From: Turbatrix aceti
Taxonomy: Eukaryota > Nematoda > Chromadorea > Rhabditida > Panagrolaimidae
Reading direction: 5' to 3'
NCBI GenBank assembly: GCA_963969345.1
Contig: OZ017768.1
Coordinates: 8,642,718 to 8,706,717, forward strand
DNA: 64,000 nt
Positions 10,025 through 24,065 of the stretch are shown one piece after another. Under the pieces are notes generated by a model, which made no database searches, was not told where the DNA came from, and saw nothing but the letters and a program-made list of their open reading frames with translations. Positions within the stretch are counted from its first letter, which is position 1, and the number at the start of each line of letters is the position of its first letter. The position numbers and the translations under genes are program-made.

Positions 10025-13000
10025 TAGTTTGTAGTTGGCTGGAGGCACGTGGTTCGAATCCTGACACCGGCAAGAATTTTTATCGTTTGCAAATGTCCGA
10101 AAAAATGTTTAGTAAATGTAAATGATAAACAAAAACAAAAAAATCGTTGCGATTTGCCTTTGCATAATGACATTTTTTTTATTTCTTGCTTCTTTTTATT
10201 TTTAGGCATCGACAAACTTTGAAGATTCATGCAAAAGAACGTAATATGACTAACCAACTTTGGAATGCAATGTCATAAATAATATAGCAACAACTAAAAA
10301 AATATAAAAAACTAATCAGTCAGGGTTAAAAAAGCAATGTCTCTGGCGTCATTTTTGTTTGTATTCACACCTACATATCAAAATTGCAATGAAAGTAAAA
10401 CAAAATATACAGAGAAAAAGATGTAATGAGAAGCAAGGTACCGAGAAGCATGGCCGTGGGCTATGACAGGAGTGACCAAAAAGAAAAGGCTTGGCGCTAC
10501 ATAGCGTGTCAAAGTGTAATAAATGTAATTGGACGCGAGAAAATGTCACGAAAACAAAAAAAAGGAGTAATTGAACAATGAAGTAACTGGTACAAATTTC
10601 AGAATCCAAAATATAAATAATTTGTATCGTCTTTCGTGTTAATGTTACCAATTTTTTGTTGATCGTCGTGCCATGCTCATTTCATATTTACGGCACCCAA
10701 AAAAACATCTTTGACTCTCCTCTACTGTTTTTTACCAGTCTGTCTTTTATGACGCTTGGAGGTTGAATTCCGGTCAATTCAGCGCAAATGACCACTTTTT
10801 CTGGAACAACCCCAAATTTCACACCCAAAAAGGCGAGAAATAAATAAATATTTTTGTTTTTTGCAAGCACTTTTTAAAACGTAAAAATTTGGATAAGGGT
10901 TCGCGGAACAGACATAAAACGATAATTGCACCGGACAAAAAAACAAGCAGTTTAGAAATTGACTGATCGGTTCTGTCGGCTACCTCAAAAAGCATAATTT
11001 GTCTCTTTGGCCAAAAAAATTTAGATACGGCAATTCTCTGTATTACAAATGGTGTTTATTGTTATTTTTATTCCAAAAGAGGGGTAAAATGCAAAAACAA
11101 GGGAATCCCATCGGTAATTTTGCCACATTGTTACGAATTGTTATGGCAACACGCAGGTATAATGCCATAACAATTCGGTCCAACTACTGCCTCATCTGTA
11201 CGACAAAATCTGTGCGACGTTCGTTCCCATGCGTGTTACAACTACAAAGTACGTAGTGGTGGTCTTCCAGGAAGAAATCTACACGAAACAAAGGATTCAG
11301 TTTTCATACGCTGGCGCATAATTCTTGTGTCTACCACGCGTTTTCACACCATTTTCTGAATGGTCATTCTGCGAAAGAAAATAAATATGTAATTTTTTTA
11401 CCAGAATATTTATTTTTGAACTCAGAACTGGTAATAACAAAAAAACCCGCATTGATATGACTTCCGAAAGTTACTGTAACCTGCTATACCCTTTACCGTA
11501 GACAAGTTCAAATTCACCGAAAAACATAAATACTTCAAATTAAAAAAAATTCTCAGAAACTTGAAGTACTGCAGCATGCTGTTTCTTGACCCGTGGCATG
11601 TACCCGGAAGAAATATCAAAAATTAACGAAAAAAATTAATATTCTACAGTAAACCACGTACGAATGAGAAAAAAGTTGGCTGACCTTACTCACAAGACAA
11701 CGCAAAACAACGGCTTTTTTTCCTTGTTGCAAATTGAGTTATGCACAAAAAAATTAATTAGCAACGAGCATTAGAGGAATGAAGGCCATAAAGGGCGGAA
11801 AAAGTAACAATAACCGGAATGCACGTGAGCACGTGACTACAATCTTCATTCAACCGAAAGCTATGACCTAAGTTGTGTTTTAGCCTGTCTTGGCATGAGA
11901 CTGAGCCTTATGTTAGTGTGAGGGAAAGAGAAAAGCACACGTGATTGCCGAAGCGTTCAAAGGTTAAAAAAAAACTCTGCAAACAAAAAAAACTGCACAA
12001 CAAAGCGAAAAAAGATCTGATGCATGCTGTGACTCGGTCTCTGAGGCCAAGAACTCATGTCAAGTGAAGACAAAAAGTGATCTCTAAAAAAATGTATGTA
12101 TTTTCTACAGTGCCCCCGCCATAAAAAAGTTTGCACACCTCTGAAGGTGAATAACAAATAATACTTTGCAAACAAATTAAAGCCGCAAAAAAATTCAATG
12201 ATGACATTGTCTGAATACTATTTTTTTGCACGACGCGATAACTTTTATTGTTTTTTCTCGTTTTTCAATGACAACAATAATATAATTTAATCTCGTGACG
12301 TTTTATAGTTAACAGAAGCAAACAAATCAAAGCTGGCCAAAAACAATCTTCCTTGGTGCCAAATGGGTATTTGCCAAAGACAAAGAGTGCAGGAACATTT
12401 TCTTCCGCAATCTGCTTTCTAGCGTTATATCGGGATTTCAAAAATAAACAACAGATCAAATTTTATTTTCAAAGTTTAAAAGATACAGTTTTTGAACATA
12501 ACAAATTTTTAATTTTTTAATTTAAATTAAAAAAAATAGTTTTTGTCCGGGAATGTTGCAAAAATGGGGGTACAGATGTCAAGAATATCAGATTCCAAAT
12601 TTTGTCGGTCTCTTGATACTATTTTGAAAAAAAAAACATGAAAAAAAATAACAGTGTATCAATATCCAAGTTGTAGAAAACTAACACATCAGCATTTTGT
12701 GCCACCACGACAGACAGTCCGGGCAATACTAGGTGTCTGATGCGTCACCTCCGCCCCGAAGTCTCCGCATACCATTATGTAGAAGGCGTCAACCACTCAT
12801 CTTCCATTTTTTAAAGTCTAACTAAAGGCAGTTTTGAAAATCATAGACTTAAAAGTGCATTGGAGTCTTAGAATCTTATTACGATTTTTAAAAGTGCCAC
12901 GCAGACGCTGCGTGATTATCGGAAACACAGCAAAACGTAAGAGACACTAATCCGGAACAAATCATTTTATAGACAAGATAATTGAAAAAAAATTGAAAAA

Positions 13001-15903
13001 TAAAATGATCTTTGTGTTTTGGAAACTGTCAATCTTTGAATGCTGACTCGTGGCGCGCGAAAGAGACAAATGAGAAATCAGTCTAGTTTGTGGATCTGAT
13101 GCCAATTGCAAGGCACTCGTTCAAGCTTTACATGCTCTAAAAAACATCAGTGCATTTCTCCGAATATGAATACTAATTTTTCAAAAAATGTGTTGGTTTC
13201 AAATTGCGAGGCAAAAAAAAACAACGCATTTCCAGAATGTTCAATTAAAAAAATAACTGACGATAATTTTGTGTGAAATTTAGTTTGTTAGAGTGAAAAA
13301 GAAAAGGCACTCTAACAGCAAAAAAATACAAAAAGGATCCTTTAGCATTAAACATTTGTGGATACATAACTGAATATCCGTTAAAAGTATCGGTTTTGTT
13401 TCTGGGAAAGTATTATGTTTATGTTAGTTAGTCAACCAGCAAAAAAACAAAACAAAAGGATCAAGTGTTTTTTTCAATAAAAAACGCTGCGGGCTTGTAC
13501 ATAAAAAACCAATTGACCAATTGAAACATTTTTAGAGGCGCATCAAAGTTTAGAAAAGCTCTAAAAATAAATAGCATACACGACGCGCCATCATTCATGA
13601 CGGTATCATGTCAGTTTACTCGGATTCTGACGGCTCCATGTCAGTCAAAACTAGAAAAAAAAGTTTCAGATGTTTTTTTAAACAAAAAAAATAAAGAAAT
13701 GCAATTTTACCCCTTTGCCTATTTCACTAAGGATTATTCTAGAAATCTTTGTCGTTAAGCAAAGCAAGCGCAGTGGGTGGTCTATTTCCAGCGTTCGAAA
13801 ATCCAGCCTCCTCAAAAAAAATTTGTTGGAAAGAGCAAAAACCAACAAGGGTTTCCAAACTTTTTTATTGCGCCATTTAAAAAATGTTCAAGTGAGTTGC
13901 GTGTCACACAAGGTGAAAACGAACCACCATCCTGGAAGACTTCAGGATGGCGTGAAAAATGCTTCTCGGTCAGTCAGCCCAACATGCGTCATAGAACGTG
14001 CTAATGAATGACACCACTTTCGTCATCGCTTACCAAAAAATAAAAAAAGGCTTTTTTTGTGAAAAAAAAATTTGAAAGTGAAACAAAAAAAAGTATTTAA
14101 AATAATGGGTTGTGGGAGTGAACAAAGGACCAAGCGTGAAAATGAAACCATTTCCGTGTTCGTTCATTCGAGGGGCCAATGAACACGACTTCCGGCGTGT
14201 GCAGCCTGGATTATGATCACTCATTCACCGGGACGGAAGGCGCCGTGCCACCGCCAGGAGTTAATTTAAGCTCCGAGCACAGAAAAAAATTTTAATCAAA
14301 AAAAGTAGGGTCATGATGAAAAAAACTGAAATTTCAAAAACTTTCTTTTTCTTGCATAGGCTACGATTTGCAAAAAAATAAGGAAGGATTAATTGCAGTA
14401 AAAAAGTTTCAAGAAACCCTGACAATCGGAAAACAAGTGTGTGTGAAGTGGCAGCTCGCTAACAAAATTAACCCGCGCACGCCTCGGCACAAGAAGGAAC
14501 GAACGCAGGAAAGCCCCGTAATTACGGTTTCCGGAGTGTCAAGTTGACAGCAAAAAAAAAACATTTGACCACAAAAAAAGTAATTGCCATGCATTTTTTT
14601 GTTGTGTTGAAAATTTTATAGTTTGGACAAAAAACAAAAAAAACGTCATAAATTTTGCAAAATTTTCCGAAAAAAAATTTCTTGAGATCAAGAAAAACCA
14701 TCCTGATCATTTTTTGGCTAACATTTTTTCTTGGCAATTTTTTTGATATATCACCGTTGTGCTTTTTTTCCATGAACGCGTTCACAGGTGTGCCTGCTTG
14801 GCCAAGTCTTATTCCAGGCATTAAAGTTTCAGACATCAAAGAAGTTTGTCCAGCGGCACGCAGCTTTCACCTTTTTTTTAATGTTAAAAAAACGATGAAA
14901 GAGCAAAGCACAAAAATTATAAATGTATAAAACATTGTTGAATATTGGTCGGCATCTCTGATTAACAGGTCGATAAGAAACTGAGTGAAATGTTAATCGA
15001 AAAACAATTCTGCGAAGACACTTCCTTGTTTGCCGCGGTTTCTTCTTCAACTCTTCCTCGTGATGATGGCAGAGCGCAAAGTTCGATTTGCAGTGCACTT
15101 ATATTTTGTGCCATTTTAAAAACACGTTTAATGATCCGATGAGAACCCGAGGGACGGTCAGGGCAAATAAACGTCGAAGGTGGTGGCACAATTTTTCTGA
15201 TTTGGAACAATGAAAAACAATGTGTGTGGTAAAAAATCTGAAAACGAGCAAAAAACTGCGTTTTGTTTGAAATTTAAAAATAACAATTAAATAATTAAAA
15301 TTAATTATCCTAGCAAGTTGGATTCCGTAAAACATAAGAATTCGACCAGTCAGCTTGATCGAGTCGTCAATTTGTTTCTGTAAAACAACAAAAAGAATGC
15401 AGCGAAAAAGCAATGGACTATGTGGACTGCTGTGAATGCTCTCTAATGATTATTTTACCGTTATGCTAACAGTTAAGCTATCAGTTAAACACCTTTTTCT
15501 CTGTTTCTCTGATCTGTGCTTGGTACTAACAAGGTCCCTAACTTTAAAAAACACGAAGACATATAAGCCCGAGTACAACTTGCGGAATCATTCCTAATAT
15601 CAAATGCCTGCAATAACAACATCATCAATAGATATTCCTCGACTGCATGATCAATGATTTCTGTAGAAACGAATTTCTTGGCTCCACTGACGAAATTACG
15701 CAACAAAGAACAATTATTGAAATCCTTCGGAGTATAAATCAGAAAGTCTACTTAGGAACGGGCTGCCACTGGAATAAAAAGAAGAACATTCTACGTGAAA
15801 CTGAGTACTTCAAAGTTGACCAAAATTTCGCTTTGGGTGTAGCATTCTATAAAGACCGTTACACGCATCAGTCCTACATAATAACATTGTTCAGAGTGCC
15901 TTT
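10025..15903. other. Gene-poor AT-rich intergenic DNA
   Basis: No exon with convincing codon pattern and splice sites is seen on either strand. The sequence is rich in A/T runs of 5-9 bases. A B-box-like GGTTCGAATCC at about 10050 lacks a cloverleaf. A frame at 15647-16012 has no recognisable domain. Confidence 0.5.
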
Positions 15904-16208
15904 CAAGGGTGTCAACAGGCCGAATTTTTGTCGGCCCGGCCCGGGCCGGCCCGCCTTTTTACCAAAGGGTAAAATTGAAGCAAAATTTACTAAAATTTTT
16001 TCAATTTGTTGACAAATATGAGTTGAAAAGGTAAAAATACACGTTGTTTTTCATAATGGGGGAGGATTACTCAAAATGAGCAAGTTTTTGGTTCATTTTT
16101 GACTGTTTTGAATAAATTTTGTTCTAAAATTTTCTCTTTTTTTTAAACCGGGCCGCCGGGCCGGGCCGACTCACCATCAGGCCCGGCCCGGCCCGATTGA
16201 CACCCTTG
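15904..16208. mobile_element. Small GGCC-rich inverted-repeat element (MITE-like)
   Basis: This 305-bp element begins CAAGGGTGTCAA and ends with the exact complement TTGACACCCTTG. Both ends carry long GGCCCGG-rich tracts and the middle is AT-rich. The ends resemble hAT-type small elements, but I see no clean 8-bp target duplication, so the class is uncertain. Confidence 0.65.
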
Positions 16209-18611
16209 GGCTGTCTATCATCAGTGACTTACCACCGTCTGGCAATTTTTTGTGTCGGACAATACGTGAAAAATAGGCGATAAGCGCTCCTATTTTTAGA
16301 TTTTTTTCAGGGTTTTTTAATTTGACTTTTTCTACCGTACCGCTCGCTCCGGGCCAAAGTTCAAATTCAAAAGTTTTTCAGGTGTTTAGACAAATTTTAG
16401 TGACAAATCTACTCGAAAGTGAACGGAAATGATAAAAAATCAGACAAATTGCCATAAATTGGCAGTGTTTTTTGAACTCAAGTTGCCTTCGCCGCTCGCT
16501 CCTTCAAAATTTGTGAGCTCGCTCCGCTCCCGCTTCTTTGATTTTAAACTTTTTTGCACTCGCTCAGGAACGGAGCGATTTCAGGACCGGTAAAAAACCC
16601 TAATTTTTTTCTTCTTTTTGGAGCATTTTTAACAAATGTTTTTACCTACATAATTTCCAAAAAATTTTCCATACAAAAAATCTGAAGCGTTGTAAAATAC
16701 ATATATTTAAAAAATGCACGAAAAAATACAAAAAAACGAAAAAAAAATGCATACAGAAAAAAAATGCATTTCTGAAGGTGTACACGCCATGTCACGTGTA
16801 TAAATATAAGCTTCGGATGCACTGAAGTCATTCCGGGAACTCAGAAGTTCTGCCTTTGGCAGTTGCGCTGTTGTGGCATAACAATGGGCACGTAATGGAG
16901 CACCAAAAAACAGTGGAAAAGGTCGCGTGATCCGGGAACTGCACTCTTATTTCGCATCCATTTACTACTTTGTTCCGGGTTGCATGGTTCCTGGAACCAA
17001 ATTACAAAAAAAAGTTCATGGAAAAGATGGGATACTTGACTTTTAAGGGTCCATAAGTGGCCAAAGGGCAGCAGCACTTGAAAATGTAAGGTTTTGCGAA
17101 TTTTTTTGCAGAAAAAAAAGAGATTAGCTTCATAACTGGCGCCAAAATTGTCCATTGAGGCATTCAGAACCAAAAAATGCTTCAATGGACCAAGCCGAAA
17201 ATTTTTTATGCAAGTACAATATTGGCAGACAGTTCGACGACAGATTTCACTGCCCCGTTTTTTTTTGGATCATAAAATTTTTTTCGGTTTATTTTGGGAG
17301 CAGTTGGCCGGGGGAGGTCATAAAAAAACGTCGCCCGTCGCACTCGACTTTCAAATTTTACGAAGTGGAATGCCGTAAAAAGCCCGACGACCGGACTCTT
17401 GAATTGTTCTTAGTATTCATAAAAAAAATCAACCCGGGCAATGCCAAAGGTCAAACCTCAAATTTCATTGCAAACGACACTTTTTTCAACTTCGGCAACA
17501 AATTCGAAGAAATCAAGAAAAGCATCAAAATCGTGGAAAAAGTTCGAAATGTTTTTCGATGCATAAAATCTCGTCGGAAAAAAAACATTGAATCAATTTT
17601 TCAAAAATTTGAAAAAACTTTTCAGTTCTTAAAAATGTTTTTATACAAAAATTTTATTCATTTTTTTTATTTTATTCAATGAATATTTTTTTTTATTTTT
17701 GTTTACAAAAAAAATTTCCAAATTTAATAAAATTTAAAAAAAAATGTAATTTTTTTTGTTCTGAACAAAAATTTGTTCCAAATTTATGTTAGCAAAAATG
17801 TGACGGATGCTCCAAAAAAAATTTTATTTTTTTATAAATTTGGCGACCGGCAGCGGCACAAAAATTTTTGCCGGTGTGAGACGCCCTCAAGTCCCCAACA
17901 TTTATGAACTCACGTCAAGTCAGGTAAACAAGCACAAATTCGAGTAATGAACAAACTAGTGCGTTCATGCAAAAAACTAAATATTACCAGATTTAGCCCG
18001 AAATACGTGAGGTAAAAAAAGATACAAGACCCAGAGTGTCACTCCCCCACCAAAGCAAACAACAATTCTCAGAATACCGGGGCAGTTTTCGTCGAACGTG
18101 CCGTGCCGCTGCTTCGGCGATGCCAAAGAACGAGAAACATGCCGAACGAGTCGTCGCCTAATTATGCGATTTTTACGCAAGACAAACAAAAACTCGCATA
18201 AATTGGAAAAAAACACAATTTATAACGCTGAGCTGTTATTTGCAAGTAGGCGGATTTCAGAGCACTGCAAGGCCCAAAAAACTCGCGGACTCAAATGCCA
18301 AAAAAATGAACAAATTTCTTGCAAAAAAACGTTCACTTTCGCCAAACCGCAAAAAAATGACGCTTTATTGGCCTAAAAAACTGCAAAAACCCCCTCCAAA
18401 TGCTCTTCACGCATCCATCGCAATCGTGACAAGTGCCCCAATAATAAATCGCATTTTATGAAAGCATAAAACACCAAAACGAACAATATTAGAACAAGAC
18501 TCGACGCAATTTGACGACGCCGTGAAAAACCGCCAAAAGACATGCTTCTCGACGACGAATGCAAACCGAATCGAACTTGAGCCAATAACAAATCATTAAA
18601 CAAAAACATTC
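16209..18611. other. Intergenic, AT-rich, no gene recognised
   Basis: Contains a GCTCGCTCC-rich patch (about 16340-16580) and very AT-rich DNA (17600-17850). The longest open frame, 17155-17682, is dominated by Lys, Phe and Ile from A/T runs and looks fortuitous. Confidence 0.45.
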
Positions 18612-19111
<500 letters not shown>

Positions 19112-19569
19112 GTTTTGATGTTCTGGTTACCTTAAAAACGACAAAACTGAACTAAATTTATAAAACACCTGTGCACAATGCTCTGCAGCGTAAACCCGGC
19201 CACGACTAGGCAAGTAAGCTAGCTCATCAAACGCGGAACAAAATGGAACCTAACTAGAACAAAATTCAGAAACAAAAGCAAAGTAAAACGCAAAAACGGG
19301 ATAAAAAGCAAAGAAAACGGAGCAAAGATGGAATAAAAACGCAAACTAGCAAAACTTTAGGGAAAACGAAAATCCTAGGAAATCTCTTCGAGACACTTCG
19401 CCAGAACGCAGCGAGCAGCGAACGCTGCGAATTTTGTGCGAGGCGCTCGGACAAACGGACGCACGCTGCCTGGCTCCTCTTCTTTTTTCGTTGTTTTTTC
19501 CAATTTCTCTTACGCAAAGCTTGCGGCACCGTTTTTGCCGTTGTTTTTTACACGTCCGTTCCTCAGGCA
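19112..19569. promoter_or_regulatory. Divergent promoter region between rpl-23 and mrps-28
   Basis: A 458-bp gap separates two head-to-head ribosomal protein genes, one cytosolic and one mitochondrial. No TATA box stands out. A C/T-rich tract near 19470-19550 precedes the mrps-28 start. Shared control is inferred from arrangement alone. Confidence 0.4.
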
Positions 19570-20549
19570 ATGCTAACTCGTCTGTTGGTTCGAAGCCTTC
19601 GGCAGCCGTCTGCTTGGCGTTGGCTTTCGTCCACGGCTGCGGAAACACCGGCTTCTGGTTCTGCGGCGGTGAATGCCGCGACTTCTGAAGCGGCACCTGC
19701 TGAAGGTTCGACAAACTTCGAAGACGAGTTCGATGAAAACTTTGACGATTTCATCGAGGATGTCACAACACGTTCAAGGGATGATGTGAGTTGTTTTTTG
19801 AGTGTTTTTATTGATTTTGGGGTAAAAGTTTGTTTTTGATGTTTTATGTTAACGTAATCGACGGGTTTGGACATAAAAACTGATAAAAGTTGCTGTAAAT
19901 GTTAAAAAACGAAACAGGAAGGCGTTGAAAATTGAAAAAACCGTAAATTTGGGCTAAAAAAGAAAGTGATCGTAAATGTTACTTTTAGCATCAAAGTACG
20001 ATTGCGAGTAATGTAATATTTTTTCGACAAAGTTACCGTTTGCGAGTAACGTTTTCATACTGTTTACGATATTTCTTTTTTCTTCTTCGATTTTCGACCT
20101 ATTTTTCCTACTTTTTGGACTTTTTATAGCTTTTTGTATGTTTTTTTTTGTTCCAGACCGCTTCCTTCGCCAAACTCCTGCGTAACTCCAAGTTCACCCA
20201 GCTGGGCGACTTCGACGGTCGTCTGATGGTCGGCGAAATCGTTCATCGCGTCCAGGACGATCTCTACATCGACATGGGCCTCAAGTTCAACGCCGTGTGC
20301 AAAGCGCCATCCGAGGAACTCGATCGTTTCACCCTTGGCTCGCGTGTTCTCGTCCGTCTCCGTGACCCCGAGTTGTCAGAGCGATTCCTCGGCTCGAAGA
20401 ATGACCTGACACTTCTCGAGGCTGATGCCTCACTTATCAAATTGCTCTCGACCAAGAACCGCCGGCGACCAAACAGGACTGGCCAGGAGGATGCTGCGAA
20501 GTCACATGAAGACGCCACCTCTGCTCAACAATCGACTGCAAGTGGTTAA
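19570..20549 (+). CDS. mrps-28: Mitochondrial small-subunit ribosomal protein MRPS28 (bS1m)
   Basis: Exons 19570-19785 and 20157-20549 join in phase 0 to 202 aa. The first 25 residues (MLTRLLVRSLRQPSAWRWLSS) are Arg/Ser-rich without acids, a mitochondrial targeting sequence. An Ala-rich and acidic linker follows. Exon 2 holds the conserved S1-like domain: SFAKLLRNSKFTQLGDFDG, IVHRVQDDLYIDMGLKFNAVC, VRLRDPELSERFLG and NDLTLLEADA, which match the animal MRPS28 pattern. The tail is hydrophilic and low in complexity. The protein is a component of the mitochondrial 28S subunit. Confidence 0.93.
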
Positions 20550-21425
20550 CGCAGGGGACGGGTTTTGTTGATTTTGTATTTTAGGTGATTTTTTTTGTTT
20601 AAAAAAAAGAGAGGCGGTATTGAACGTTTCAGTTTTGTTGACGGTTGATTGACAATTGTTCAAGGGTTGCTTCGTGCTCCCGAACGCTCATTTGCGGCGT
20701 ATTTTTTTGTGTTTTGGGAAATATGGGGTTGGATTTTGGGAGATTTCCATTGTTGACAGTTTTTTTTCAACAGGCAACGTAACATTTTTGTACGTCTTGA
20801 TCGCAGATGTTTTCCTTGAAAAAAACTATTTGTCAACAAAAAACGCAATATTCACAGTTTTTGCCTCAAAAAAATTTACAAAGTTTCAAAAATCTCCATT
20901 TTTGGTGTTTGTCGACCAAAGTAGACATCGGCGAGCGGGTCCAATGCGACCACGTCGTGTCACAGAAAAACAAAAAAGTTGCATCATCAACCAACCAACA
21001 CAACAACCCCTATCTATCAGTCCGGGCCTGGGCCTGCGGGCCCGGTTGTGTTTTTTTTCGTTCGTTCGGCCTCTCTAAATCGATCAGTGCGGGCCTGTGC
21101 AGAGAATGAATGCACAGGCCTGCCGCGGGACGGCCTTGGGCAGAGAGAATGAGAAAAAACACGTAGGCCCTGCGCTGCGTTCTCTCGCGCTGCCTCAGTC
21201 TCTCTCCGGCCTTGGCCCAGCCTGCGCCTGCGTTCCCTGTCTTTTACCGGGGCTCTCGTTCTTCTCGAGCTGACGCTGGCGGAGCTCTAGGGTCCGGGTT
21301 GGTTTTGTTTGTTGCGTCTTGCCCTGCTGCACTTTGGCTGGTTGATTGTGTCGCTTTTACTTACGTGATTTAAATGTGGTATGCGTGTGGATTTTGCGTG
21401 GATTGAATTTTTGCATTCGTTCCTT
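20550..21425. other. mrps-28 3' flank and pgk-1 upstream region
   Basis: No gene. From about 21015 to 21300 the DNA becomes GC-rich with GGCCTG/CAGGCC motifs, including a hairpin with arms CCTGTGCA/TGCACAGG near 21095-21120. This is probably the proximal pgk-1 promoter. Confidence 0.4.
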
Positions 21426-21432
21426 TATATAA
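21426..21432 (+). promoter_or_regulatory. TATA box of pgk-1
   Basis: TATATAA lies 82 bp before the pgk-1 ATG, a good spacing for a short leader of about 50 nt. A strong TATA box suits a highly expressed glycolytic gene. Confidence 0.6.
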
Positions 21433-21513
21433 CGCGGAAAACGGATTACGGCCCATCTTTCTTTAGTAGTTGTGCTGATTCGATTCGTCTCATCCATTTG
21501 CCGAAGAACGACT

Positions 21514-23229
21514 ATGACTCTTTCAAAGCTTGGTCTCGCTGATGTCGATGTTAAGGGCAAGCGTGTCCTCATCCGTGTCGACTTCAACGTTCCCCAGAAG
21601 GAAGGCAAGATCACCAGCAACCAGCGTATTGTTGCTGCCCTGCCTACGGTCAAGGTTAGTTGGAGAGGGAGTTGGGGTTTGGGTCCCAAAATGAAAAAAA
21701 AATTATGATAGATTAAGTCCCAAAACGAATTTTGTTGTCCCGAAACGAAAATCCAAAAATTAATAATTTTTGCCTATTTTTGACGTTTTTGGGCGATCAT
21801 CAACCCGGGATAGGGTCCCAAAACGAAAAACCAAAAATGCTTGGGTCTCGCCACGAAAATTTAAAAAAAATTTACGATTGCCCGTTTTTTTGTGTTCTTG
21901 GCTAATCACCAACCTTTTCAACATGTTTTTAGGGTCCCAAAAGGAAACACAAAAAAACATGGTCTCGGCACGAAAATACAAAAATTTGAAATTTAGACTT
22001 TTTTGTATTGTTTTTCAATATTTTGTGGTTTTTTTCTTTTTTTTGGAATTCGAAAATCTTTTTCAGCATGCCCTCGACAACGGCGCGAAGTCCGTCGTTC
22101 TTATGAGCCATCTCGGTCGCCCCGATGGCCGCGTCGTCCCCAAGTACACGCTGAAGCCCGTCGCCGCCGAAGTCGAGAAGCTCCTCGGCAAGCCCGTCAC
22201 CTTCCTCTCCGACTCTGTCGGACCCGAAGTCGAGGCCGCCACCGCCAACCCCGCGGACGGATCGATCATTCTGCTTGAAAACCTCCGCTACCACTTGGAA
22301 GAGGAAGGCAAGGGCGTCGACGAGAAGGGCGCCAAGACCAAGGCCTCCAAGGAAGCCGTCGCTAAATTCCGCGCGTCGCTCTCCAAGCTCGGGGATGTCT
22401 ACATCAACGATGCATTCGGCACTGCCCATCGCGCTCACAGGTTGGTTTTTGGTGTTTTTTGGAGGGTTTTGAGGTCCTTTTTTTCAGCTCGATGGTCGGC
22501 GTCAACCTCCCCGTCAAGGCCGCCGGCTTCCTGATGAAGAAGGAACTCGACTACTTCGCGAAGGCCCTCGAAAACCCCCAGCGTCCCTTCCTGGCCATCC
22601 TCGGTGGCGCGAAGGTCGTCGACAAGATCCAGCTCATCAAGAACCTCCTCGACAAGGTCAACGAGATCATCATCGGCGGCGGCATGGCCTTCACCTTCCT
22701 CAAGGTCTCCCAGAATGTTGAAATCGGTGCTTCGCTTTTCGATGCTGAAGGCGCGAAGATCGTCAACGAGCTGCTCGAACTCGCGAAATCGAAGAACGTC
22801 CAAATCCACCTTCCCGTCGATTTCGTCGTTGCCGACAAATTCGCCGAGGACTCGCCCCACGCTATTGCCAAGCTCGCCGATGGCGTCCCCGCCGGCAAAC
22901 TCGGCCTCGACGTTGGTCCCGAGACGAACGCCAAGTTCGCCGAAGTCGTAAAGCGTGCCAAGACCATTGTCTGGAACGGTCCCGCGGGTGTCTTTGAGTT
23001 CCCCAACTTCGCCAATGGCACGAAGAGTCTCCTCGATGCCGTCATCGCTGCCACGGCCTCCGGAGCCACGACCATCGTCGGTGGCGGTGATACCGCGACT
23101 GCCGTTGCCAAGTTTGGCGCTGAGGACAAGGTTTCCCATGTCTCGACCGGTGGCGGAGCTTCCCTCGAGCTTCTTGAGGGCAAGGTCCTCCCCGGCGTCG
23201 ATGCCCTCAACCCTGCCCCGGTAAGCTAA
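21514..23229 (+). CDS. pgk-1: Phosphoglycerate kinase
   Basis: Exons 21514-21654, 22067-22440 and 22488-23229 join (phases 0 and 2) to 418 aa, the normal PGK length. The enzyme transfers phosphate between 1,3-bisphosphoglycerate and ADP in cytosolic glycolysis. Visible signatures are RVDFNVP (residues 21-27), SHLGRP (61-66, substrate-binding His and Arg), [13 protein letters not shown] (interdomain), [31 protein letters not shown], and the nucleotide loop GGGDTA with STGGGASLE near the C-terminus. Codon use is strongly C-ending, typical of a highly expressed gene. The last codons before the stop read through a GTAAGC that looks like a splice donor (23221), so an alternative C-terminus is possible. 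AATAAA lies at 23724-23729. Confidence 0.97.
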
Positions 23230-23730
23230 ATTCACCTCCCCATTTTTCCATCCCGGGACTCCGTTTGTGGAGGCCCCGGGGCTTTGTTTCCTTCCTGGCG
23301 TCGTGCGTTTATTTTTTTCCGTGCGCGCGACGTCGTCTAGAATAGAACTCGAGCCTACTCACAATTTTTGTCCTGTGATCTTTGTCAAATCATTTTTTAA
23401 TCTAGAAACCCTAGACGTCCTCTTTCTGCGCGGGATCTGCTCGTGGCCCTCCTCCGAGTTGTCGGACCGCAAGATGCAACTGTCCACCGGAGCAGAGTTC
23501 GTCCTGGTGTTCTATCCTGTAGATGTATGTCTTCTCCCCCCCCCCATTTCAAACCCAACTCCCATCCCCTCTCATCTCATCTCGATGCACATTTGGCGAC
23601 CCCGCTTTGATTCCCCGTCTTCTTCATCTTCGTAGTAGTGATATTGATTCATTTGATGATTTCATCGGTTCAAGTCTATCCCAAGTGATGGATTTGGCGA
23701 GCACTAGTGATACCTGTAATTGAAATAAAG
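23230..23730 (+). other. pgk-1 3' untranslated region
   Basis: Follows the stop codon and ends near the poly(A) signal. It contains acceptor-like CTAG-rich spots (about 23400) that could pair with the donor-like GTAAGC at 23221. Confidence 0.5.
23724..23729 (+). terminator. Poly(A) signal of pgk-1
   Basis: AATAAA about 500 bp after the stop codon, the first canonical signal on this strand downstream of pgk-1. Confidence 0.5.
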
Positions 23731-24065
23731 ATCTACCGGATGATTGTTTGTTTTTGGAGGAGGGGTCGTAATTTGGGGTGGGCGACAAATTTGATTTTTT
23801 TTTTCATTTCATTTTATTTATTTACCGCAAAATATATAATGATTTTTTATATTATTTATTGCGGTTTTTTAAAAGCAAAGTTTTACGAACGGATAAATTG
23901 AAAAAAATGTCAAATTCGACTGATTTTATATTAGTAAAAATTCGGTTTTGACAAAAAAAAACTGCGACGAACAACAAAAAAACCGTTTATCAAACTTTGG
24001 GTTTCGAAGCGAAAAAAACGCAGATTACAATTTTCCACACGGGAGAACCAATTATTGTAAAAAAA

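Noticed and set aside
10020..10075. Possible tRNA next to the foldback right end
   Set aside because: Only a B-box-like GGTTCGAATCC is present; T stem and acceptor stem do not pair and there is no A box.
17155..17682. Open frame of 175 codons
   Set aside because: Composition is dominated by Phe, Lys and Ile from A/T runs, with no motif, no splice context and no promoter.
22435..23235. Long open frame antisense to pgk-1 (266 codons)
   Set aside because: It is a mirror of the GC-rich, C-ending codons of pgk-1 and shows no domain; the sense strand is an unmistakable PGK.
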